A stretch of 64,000 nt of DNA, from the NCBI RefSeq assembly GCF_020911945.1, contig NZ_CP087135.1:496001-560000 (forward strand), in the 5' to 3' direction. Of this stretch, positions 44,178 through 50,237 are shown piece after piece. The notes below the pieces were generated by a model, which was given only the letters and a program-made list of their open reading frames with translations, was not told where the DNA came from and ran no database searches. How positions within the stretch are numbered: the first letter of the stretch is position 1; every line of letters starts with the position of its first letter. The stretch comes from Flavobacterium galactosidilyticum (GTDB taxonomy: Bacteria > Bacteroidota > Bacteroidia > Flavobacteriales > Flavobacteriaceae). The position numbers were made by a program, and so were the translations under genes.

Positions 44178-45488
44178 TTATACATTAAAGTAACCGCTAT
44201 CAACAATATGTTGCGCTCTTTCTTCTTCTTTGATTCGAATGTACCTATAAAATTCCTTTTCAGTCGTATGCCCTGAAAACAACATGATATCAAAGATTGG
44301 CATTTTTCTTAAATACATATTAGTACAAAAACTTCTTCTTGCAGTATGAGACTTCAACAATTTGTATTTTGGAATCATTTCAGTCACCAATTTGCCACCC
44401 TTTGTTTGTTCACACTTTATTGACTCAGTCCACTGAAGGTCCAGACCTATTGTTTTAATATGTTCGTTAATATGTTGTTCTGGAATCGATGGGGGAGGTA
44501 CTCCACCATACCTTTTATCCATAATTTCTCTTATCTCTTTTGTTATCGGACACATCACCACCCTACCTCGTTTACGGTTTTTTTGTTGAACAAATTTAAA
44601 ATATTGTATCTCCCCCTTCGTTACGATATCATCCTTAGATAGACTATTATAATCACTAACTCGTTGCCCCGTATAGCAACCTATCAAAAATACATCTCTA
44701 GCGTGTTCTAAGACCGGAGTTTTAGACAAATCCTTATTATGCAGAACTTTAATCTCGGCATCTGATAAATATATTTCAGTTGTGATTTCCTTCTCAACCT
44801 TAAAGTCTCTACTTTGATGTTTAACACTAGCAGTATAGCCCTCTACAAATGCATAATTCATAAAAGACTTAATGGTTTTGATATGCTTACCAATGGTGTT
44901 TAAAGAATAATTTTCCTTTTCCAAAAATGCTTTGAAACTATTGTAAAAAGGCATATCAATTGCCTCAAAGCTCAATGAAATCTGTTTCTTTTTTTCATAT
45001 TTCTCGAGAATCGTAATAGCTTGCTTATACACTCTTTTAGTCACCGGAGCTATAGAAGTCCCCTTATCGTCTATAAACTTGTTACAGACGTCTATAAAGG
45101 ATAGTACAATCTCTTTGTCACTCTCAACTAAATGTTTCTTTCTTACAATAATATCCAACTCCTTTTTTATCATCTCATTAGTAACACCATCCCCGTAGTC
45201 CATATATAGTTTTTGATAGCGACTGAGTATAGAATCTTCAAAATGTTTTAGATCTTGATTAACTTTGTCTTTATTAATAAGAGAGCTGATGTTTTTTATA
45301 CGCTGCTTCTTAAAATCCCAATTTGCAAAACATGATTTATACCCAACAGAATACTTAAGCCTTTCGGCACCATATGAAAAATAGAGGTATATCAGACTCT
45401 CTTGCTGCTTATGCTCCTCTAGGTTTTTTTTTGACTCCTTGAACGCATATCGCACAGAGCCTTTAGACATTTGAATTTGTACAGACAT
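44178..45488 (-). CDS. Tyrosine integrase of the tRNA-Phe island
   Basis: The protein of about 436 residues has an arm-binding N-terminus, a phage-integrase SAM-like core-binding domain (about 115-215) and a catalytic domain. Catalytic residues are visible: Arg in CYTGQRVSDY, the His-x-x-Arg block in SHTARRSFCTN, His in FSGHTTE and Tyr in EFYRYIRI. The start at 45488 (MSVQIQMSKGS) is chosen over 45530 because Bacteroidota integrases begin this way. It lies beside attR and reads inward, unlike the commoner position beside the tRNA. Confidence 0.92.
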   Translation of the reverse strand: MSVQIQMSKGSVRYAFKESKKNLEEHKQQESLIYLYFSYGAERLKYSVGYKSCFANWDFKKQRIKNISSLINKDKVNQDLKHFEDSILSRYQKLYMDYGDGVTNEMIKKELDIIVRKKHLVESDKEIVLSFIDVCNKFIDDKGTSIAPVTKRVYKQAITILEKYEKKKQISLSFEAIDMPFYNSFKAFLEKENYSLNTIGKHIKTIKSFMNYAFVEGYTASVKHQSRDFKVEKEITTEIYLSDAEIKVLHNKDLSKTPVLEHARDVFLIGCYTGQRVSDYNSLSKDDIVTKGEIQYFKFVQQKNRKRGRVVMCPITKEIREIMDKRYGGVPPPSIPEQHINEHIKTIGLDLQWTESIKCEQTKGGKLVTEMIPKYKLLKSHTARRSFCTNMYLRKMPIFDIMLFSGHTTEKEFYRYIRIKEEERAQHIVDSGYFNV

Positions 45489-45530
45489 ATAATTAATTTT
45501 AGTCCTCAAAGATACAAAATAACCCTGCAT

Positions 45531-45590
45531 AAGGGTGCTTAAAAGGGTGCTTATTTATTCATGCTTACTAAGAACACATCGGAACACATC
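45531..45590 (+). repeat. Right pair of AAGGGTGC motifs and tandem GAACACATCG
   Basis: AAGGGTGC lies at 45531-45538 and again at 45543-45550, matching the pair near the left end. A tandem of a 10-base unit (GAACACATCG twice) follows at about 45571-45590. These lie between the integrase start and attR, where arm-type or excisionase sites are expected. Confidence 0.5.
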
Positions 45591-45681
45591 GACAACATAA
45601 ATCTTTAATTCACTTGCTGACAATGGTTTTATGAATAACTATTTATATGACGAGTATTTTATAAGCAGGATTAATTTAGTA

Positions 45682-45694
45682 CTGGAGGTACCAC
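45682..45694 (+). repeat. attR core of the tRNA-Phe island
   Basis: This is the same 13 bases as the tRNA-Phe 3' end at 32390-32402. It is followed at once by host sequence with the displaced tRNA terminator. Confidence 0.8.
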
Positions 45695-45725
45695 AAAACC
45701 CGAATAGAAATATTCGGGTTTTTTG
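45695..45725 (+). terminator. Original tRNA-Phe terminator, displaced by the island
   Basis: Arms AAAACCCGAATA and TATTCGGGTTTT form a 12-bp stem with a GAAA tetraloop and a T-run after it. It begins directly after attR, the distance expected for a tRNA terminator, 13.3 kb from its tRNA. Confidence 0.75.
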
Positions 45726-45990
45726 TTTTAAAAAAGTTCCGCTTTAAAACTTTCTTAGCGTTGATACTACTTCAGCTTTTGACTACTATAAATAAAAAAA
45801 ACCAGAGCAAGTCTGGGTTATATATACTATTTTATAGTATAGACACTAAAGCGTAATAAATAGCCGAACACTATCAAACCTCGTAATTTCATAAAAAATT
45901 AGATAATTAAATAGCAAATCTGCAATTAAATTATTTTTTATTTACAGATATCATTTAATATAATTGCTAATTTACTATATTTATGCAAAT

Positions 45991-46014
45991 TATATATATA
46001 TATATATATATATA
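45991..46014 (+). repeat. (TA)12 dinucleotide repeat at a start codon
   Basis: Twelve uninterrupted TA units run into the ATG of the next gene, whose A belongs to the repeat. The preceding 265 bp (45726-45990) are AT-rich, with a small AACCAGA/TCTGGGTT hairpin at about 45800-45822 and no gene seen. Confidence 0.8.
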
Positions 46015-46433
46015 TGGAGATTTTAGCCTGTCCAAAATGCCAAGGAAACCACATAATAAAAAGCGGAGTCATTAACAATAAACAAAGGTACTTATGTAAA
46101 AAATGCAACTATTTTTTTACTGTTAACAAAATTGGCAAAAAAATAGATGATTACTACGTAACCAAAGCATTACAACTCTACCTAGAAGGCTTAAGTTTCA
46201 GAGAAATAGAACGAATTATAGGGGTTTCGCACGTAACTGTTAGCAACTGGGTAAAGACCTACAACATAAAAAAACCATCTCATGCTAATTACCACCCTAC
46301 TTACAAGATATTTAACCATTTAGAACTAGTAGAATATTTAAAAAACAAACAATTACTTTCTGGTGCTGGCATGATTATCACTGAATTAGGCGATAAGTTT
46401 ATGCTTATAAAATGGGAAAGATTCAAAGATTAA
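46014..46433 (+). CDS. Zinc-ribbon plus HTH protein, like the IS1 transposase N-terminus
   Basis: The 139-residue protein starts with a zinc ribbon (CPKCQGNHIIKSG ... CKKCNYFF) and a helix-turn-helix (GLSFREIERIIGVSHVTVSNWV), the same pair found at the start of IS1-type transposases. The catalytic DDE domain is absent; instead about 50 residues of unknown type follow. It may be a domesticated DNA-binding regulator of the porin/transporter genes that start 110 bp downstream. A (TA)12 tract occupies the ribosome-binding region. Confidence 0.7.
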   Translation: MEILACPKCQGNHIIKSGVINNKQRYLCKKCNYFFTVNKIGKKIDDYYVTKALQLYLEGLSFREIERIIGVSHVTVSNWVKTYNIKKPSHANYHPTYKIFNHLELVEYLKNKQLLSGAGMIITELGDKFMLIKWERFKD

Positions 46434-46542
46434 CTATAGTGGTTAACACAAAAATATATCATGATTTTTTTCTAGAATAAAATAATAGAATTTGGCACTG
46501 TTGAAACTAACCATTTTAATTAAACCAAACTTACTATTTATC

Positions 46543-47811
46543 ATGAAAAAAACATGTTTAATACTTTTAATCGGGGTTGCTTCTTTCAAAGCGTATTCCC
46601 AAACTCCATCACCCACGCCAGTTCAATCTTCTTCTGAGAAAGAATGGAATGTAAGTATTTATGGTTTCGCTAGAACTGATTTCATTTGGGATAGCCGAAA
46701 ATCAGCTTTTACTAGAGAAGGTCAATTAAATTTATATCCCCTAGATGTTGTTTTAGATGCTAACGGTAAAGATATTAATGCTGCTGCACAATCTAATTTC
46801 CTATCTATAACTTCAAGACTAGGAGTAAAAGCTAAAGGACCAAATGTTTGGGGAGCAAAAACCTCATCTATAATGGAAGCAGATTTTTATGGAAATGTGG
46901 AAGGTGGAACAATAGGGTTACTAAGATTAAGACATGCGTATGTGAATTTAGAATGGTCTAAAACAAGTCTAACCTTAGGACAAACGTGGTATCCACAATT
47001 CATACCTGAAGTTTTCCCTGGTGTTGCCAATTTCAACACCGCAATCCTATTTAATCCTTTTGGATGGGCGACTCAAGCTAAAATAAAACAAATTTTAAGC
47101 AACGAAGTTTCCCTGACGTTAACTGCTTATAAAGAAAGAGAATTTCCAGCTCCAGGACCAGGAACACAAAATTCAGCATCAATAAATTCAGTATTACCTT
47201 CCCTTAATGCACAAATTCAGTACAAAGCGAAAAATACTATTTTAGGATTAGGAGCTGAATACAAATCACTTCAGCCTTTAACTGTCTCTAATAATTTAGT
47301 TTCTACTGAAAAAGTAAACAGCAGTTCATTTTTTGGATACGCCAAATATTCAAACGATCAATTTTCTATAAAAGCTTACGGAATTTCAGGTGGAAATTTA
47401 AACAACCTAGTAATGCTTGGTGGCTATACCGGAAAAAATATTACTACTCAAGTGGAAACTTATGACCCAACAAAAACAACAGCTTTTTGGCTTGATCTTG
47501 CTAGCAACGGAAAAGCTATTGCTCCAGGATTATTCTTTGGGTATACCAAAAATAATGGATCAAAAGACGATAACACAATTGCTACTTTCGTAAATTATGT
47601 TCGTGGCATAAGCGGAAACAGAATAGTGGATAATGTATGGAGAGCTTCGGGAAGAATTGATTTTAAGAAAAATAAATTTAGAGTTACACCAGAACTAGAA
47701 TACACCGCTGCAACTTGGGGCGATTTAAATAAAAGTAACGCCACTGCAGGCGCAAACAAAACAAATGTTGGAAACTTTAGAACCATGCTTTCCTGCGCCT
47801 ATTCATTTTAA
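46543..47811 (+). CDS. Outer-membrane porin of the acetate/propionate locus
   Basis: The 422-residue protein has a signal peptide (MKKTCLILLIGVASFKAYSQ) and a 16- to 18-strand barrel-like pattern, including GFARTDFIWDSRKSA early, GTIGLLRLRHAYVNLEW and LTLGQTWYPQFIPEVFPG, and a terminal Phe (AYSF). This matches the porin family seen beside carboxylate transporters in Bacteroidota. A frame opens at 46492 (TTG), but the ATG at 46543 gives a clean signal peptide. It is 29 bp ahead of an inner-membrane transporter, suggesting a linked outer- and inner-membrane uptake route. Confidence 0.85.
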   Translation: MKKTCLILLIGVASFKAYSQTPSPTPVQSSSEKEWNVSIYGFARTDFIWDSRKSAFTREGQLNLYPLDVVLDANGKDINAAAQSNFLSITSRLGVKAKGPNVWGAKTSSIMEADFYGNVEGGTIGLLRLRHAYVNLEWSKTSLTLGQTWYPQFIPEVFPGVANFNTAILFNPFGWATQAKIKQILSNEVSLTLTAYKEREFPAPGPGTQNSASINSVLPSLNAQIQYKAKNTILGLGAEYKSLQPLTVSNNLVSTEKVNSSSFFGYAKYSNDQFSIKAYGISGGNLNNLVMLGGYTGKNITTQVETYDPTKTTAFWLDLASNGKAIAPGLFFGYTKNNGSKDDNTIATFVNYVRGISGNRIVDNVWRASGRIDFKKNKFRVTPELEYTAATWGDLNKSNATAGANKTNVGNFRTMLSCAYSF

Positions 47812-47840
47812 AAACCAAACTAACAAAAAACCAATAAAAT

Positions 47841-49376
47841 ATGAAAGAAAAATCAACAAAAGGAATTTGGAAAGTTATTTCCGCATCCTCAATGGGTACA
47901 ATGATCGAATGGTATGACTTTTACATCTTTGGAAGTTTAGCTGTTGTAATTTCAACAAAATTCTTCCCTTCAGACAATCCAACAGCCGCGTTTTTATCAA
48001 CATTGGCTACGTTTGCTGCCGGATTTGTAGTTAGACCTTTCGGAGCTCTTTTCTTCGGAAGATTAGGAGATTTAATTGGAAGAAAATATACTTTCATGGT
48101 TACTTTACTTTTAATGGGTGGTGCAACATTCCTAATAGGCTGTATCCCGAGCTACGAAACCATAGGCTTTATGGCCCCTTTATTAGTATTAATTCTTCGT
48201 TTGTTACAAGGACTTGCCTTAGGTGGCGAATACGGCGGAGCGGCAACTTATGTTGCGGAACATGCTCCGGTAGGACAACGAGGATATTGGACGTCTTGGA
48301 TTCAAACTACTGCAACGGTTGGTTTATTTATTTCGTTGATGGTAATTCTAGCCACAAGAAATATACTTACACCTGAACAATTTGATGAATGGGGATGGAG
48401 AGTTCCGTTTTGGGTATCTATTGTAATGGTTGGAGTTTCGTATTTGATTCGTAAAAACATGGATGAATCTCCCGTTTTTGCAAAAGCGAAAAGCGAAGGA
48501 AAAACAAGTACAAATCCTTTGAAAGAGAGTTTTGGAAACCGCTACAATTTGAAGTTTGTATTATTAGCTTTATTTGGAGCTACAATGGGACAAGGGGTAG
48601 TTTGGTACACTGGTCAATTTTACGCAATGAGTTTCATGAAAACCGTAATGGCTATTGATTCTTCTCAAGTTGATACTTTATTGGGAATTGCTTTGATTTT
48701 AGGAACACCGTTTTTCGTATTCTTTGGTTGGTTTAGTGATAAAGTAGGTAGAAAATACATCATGATGGGTGGAATGCTATTGGCTATTTTATTATACAGA
48801 CCTATCTACAAACAAATGTACGAAACCACATCAGTAAAAAACAAAACGGAAATAGTAGAAAAAACAACGCTGCTTGCTGAGTTAAAACAGACTAAAAAAC
48901 AGACTATGGACTCCATCTATACTACTCACAAAGAGTACACAGATGGAACAACGTTTCAAGAAATAAAAACCGTACATTTAGAAAACGGCACAGCAATTAT
49001 AGTTGACGGCAAACCAAAAGGCGATACTAAAACAACTGTAAAAATTAACTCCAGCGACGAATGGTCTTTAGTATTCCTTGTGTTCATACAAGTCATATTT
49101 GTAACCATGGTTTATGGTCCTATTGCAGCATTTTTAGTTGAAATGTTCCCAGTAAAAATTAGATACACCTCTATGTCATTGCCTTATCACGTAGGAAATG
49201 GAATTTTTGGAGGTTTACTTCCTGCTATTTCTACCTATTTTGTTACTAATGCGAAAGACTTGGGTCATCCAGAGTTTTACTTGGAAGGACTTTGGTATCC
49301 AATCGTGATCGCTGCAGTCAGCTTTGTAGTTGGAATGGTTTACATAAAAAATAAAGATAAAAACGCTCACGTATAA
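47841..49376 (+). CDS. MFS transporter, metabolite:H+ symporter (MHS) family
   Basis: The 511-residue protein has 12 membrane helices and the MHS signature at the start (GTMIEWYDFYIFGSLA), GRLGDLIGRKYTF between helices 2 and 3, and GLALGGEYGGAATYVAEHAP. Relatives carry dicarboxylates, alpha-ketoglutarate or short organic acids. Between helices there is a hydrophilic insertion of about 75 residues (about 335-410, lysine- and threonine-rich) that the ordinary family lacks. The acyl-CoA synthetases nearby suggest an acetate- or propionate-like substrate, which is inference. Confidence 0.87.
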   Translation: MKEKSTKGIWKVISASSMGTMIEWYDFYIFGSLAVVISTKFFPSDNPTAAFLSTLATFAAGFVVRPFGALFFGRLGDLIGRKYTFMVTLLLMGGATFLIGCIPSYETIGFMAPLLVLILRLLQGLALGGEYGGAATYVAEHAPVGQRGYWTSWIQTTATVGLFISLMVILATRNILTPEQFDEWGWRVPFWVSIVMVGVSYLIRKNMDESPVFAKAKSEGKTSTNPLKESFGNRYNLKFVLLALFGATMGQGVVWYTGQFYAMSFMKTVMAIDSSQVDTLLGIALILGTPFFVFFGWFSDKVGRKYIMMGGMLLAILLYRPIYKQMYETTSVKNKTEIVEKTTLLAELKQTKKQTMDSIYTTHKEYTDGTTFQEIKTVHLENGTAIIVDGKPKGDTKTTVKINSSDEWSLVFLVFIQVIFVTMVYGPIAAFLVEMFPVKIRYTSMSLPYHVGNGIFGGLLPAISTYFVTNAKDLGHPEFYLEGLWYPIVIAAVSFVVGMVYIKNKDKNAHV

Positions 49377-49476
49377 AAACACAGCTATGAAATGAGCATT
49401 AATGTAATTGGGTTGTAAACACCAATGATGATATGCGAATTACAAATGACCGATAAAAAACAATAAATAGCAACAT

Positions 49477-49701
49477 ATGAATCAAATAAAAAGAATTTTA
49501 GGATTAGTTTGGATTGCATTAGCAGTTGCTGCAGCCTATTTTTGCATCTTCACTTTTGGATTACCAAAATTTATGTCCGGAAAACAAGAAGACTTAGTTT
49601 TCGGAATTATTATTCTCTTTGTACTAACCCCACTGATCGTTTTGGGACTAGGTACCTTTGGATATTACGCCTTAATGGGTGATTATGATGAAAAGGAATA
49701 A
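49477..49701 (+). CDS. Small two-helix membrane protein after the MHS transporter
   Basis: The 74-residue protein has helices at about 7-27 and 42-66 and an acidic tail (GDYDEKE). I recall similar small proteins following MHS transporters in Bacteroidota (a DUF6814-like group), but this is memory, not a search. It ends just before a strong terminator at 49723-49756, making it the last gene of the porin-transporter unit. It could be an accessory subunit of the transporter. Confidence 0.65.
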   Translation: MNQIKRILGLVWIALAVAAAYFCIFTFGLPKFMSGKQEDLVFGIIILFVLTPLIVLGLGTFGYYALMGDYDEKE

Positions 49702-49722
49702 ATAATAAAACCATACCACATT

Positions 49723-49756
49723 AGACAATCTCTGCATTTATTTGCAGAGATTGTCT
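49723..49756 (+). terminator. Terminator of the porin-transporter unit
   Basis: Two 14-base arms, AGACAATCTCTGCA and TGCAGAGATTGTCT, form a perfect stem with a 6-base loop, followed by a T-run. Confidence 0.85.
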
Positions 49757-49843
49757 ATTTTTAAAAAAAAAGGATAACAACATAAAGTATAACATTTTCA
49801 AAACTAAAGCTGAGCAGTTTAAAGTTAATGATATAAATTATCT

Positions 49844-49937
49844 TTTAATGCCGCAAAGATTTTAAGGAACAAAGGTTTTACTTACTTTTATTTAATAAAT
49901 AATTGTACTTATGTCGTTGTGACTTCGTGGCAAATAA
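49844..49937. repeat. Possible REP-like intergenic palindrome
   Basis: TTTAATGCCGCAAAGAT at the left and ACTTCGTGGCAAATAAA at the right are imperfect complements about 60 bases apart. Similar CGCAAAG...CTTTGCG units are frequent between flavobacterial genes. The 341 bp gap 49702-50042 holds this, the terminator and no gene. Confidence 0.4.
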
Positions 49938-50042
49938 ATGACAAACAACACCTATCTTAGTAGAAAATAAAATTTTAGATTCTAATAAGAATTTACAACA
50001 AGCATAATAGCTAATACGCTTAAAAACAAGTAGCATCTTACG

Positions 50043-50237
50043 ATGAAAAAGAGACATGAACAAAAGTTGGTTATCCTTTCAATGTTAATACTATTAGCAT
50101 TGAACATACCGCTTTTGCTTTTATTTGATAGTTCAAAACCACTTTTTGGGTTCCCCATTATATACATCTATATTTTTTCTGGATGGTTATTCTCAATCGC
50201 TATTTCGTACTTAATTATAAAAAGATATTATGAATAG
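50043..50237 (+). CDS. Small membrane protein coupled to the symporter kinase
   Basis: The 64-residue protein has two helices (about 10-28 and 38-58) and a basic N-terminus (MKKRHEQK). Its end overlaps the start of the symporter-histidine kinase by 8 bp. Small two-helix partners encoded just before SLC5 symporters (for example the DUF485- or DUF4212-type) are known, so an accessory subunit is plausible; no family motif is clearly recognised. Confidence 0.65.
   Translation: MKKRHEQKLVILSMLILLALNIPLLLLFDSSKPLFGFPIIYIYIFSGWLFSIAISYLIIKRYYE

Larger units (their letters stand above)
32390..45694. mobile_element. Integrative island in tRNA-Phe carrying type I restriction-modification
   Basis: A 13-base sequence at the tRNA-Phe 3' end (CTGGAGGTACCAC, 32390-32402) is repeated at 45682-45694, and the host tRNA terminator lies just beyond the second copy. 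Within the 13.3 kb are a tyrosine integrase beside the right copy, an excisionase-like HTH protein, hsdMSR and several unrecognised genes. Repeated AAGGGTGC motifs occur just inside both ends. No relaxase, coupling protein or conjugation gene is seen, so it is either mobilised by another element or a decayed one. Confidence 0.85.

Noticed and set aside
45488..45530. A 14-codon extension of the island integrase.
   Set aside because: It runs into the AAGGGTGC repeat region, and the start at 45488 matches related integrases.
49878..50063. A 61-codon frame on the minus strand.
   Set aside because: It overlaps the REP-like palindrome and the start of a better gene; its HLFATKSQRHK segment is what this repeat gives when translated.
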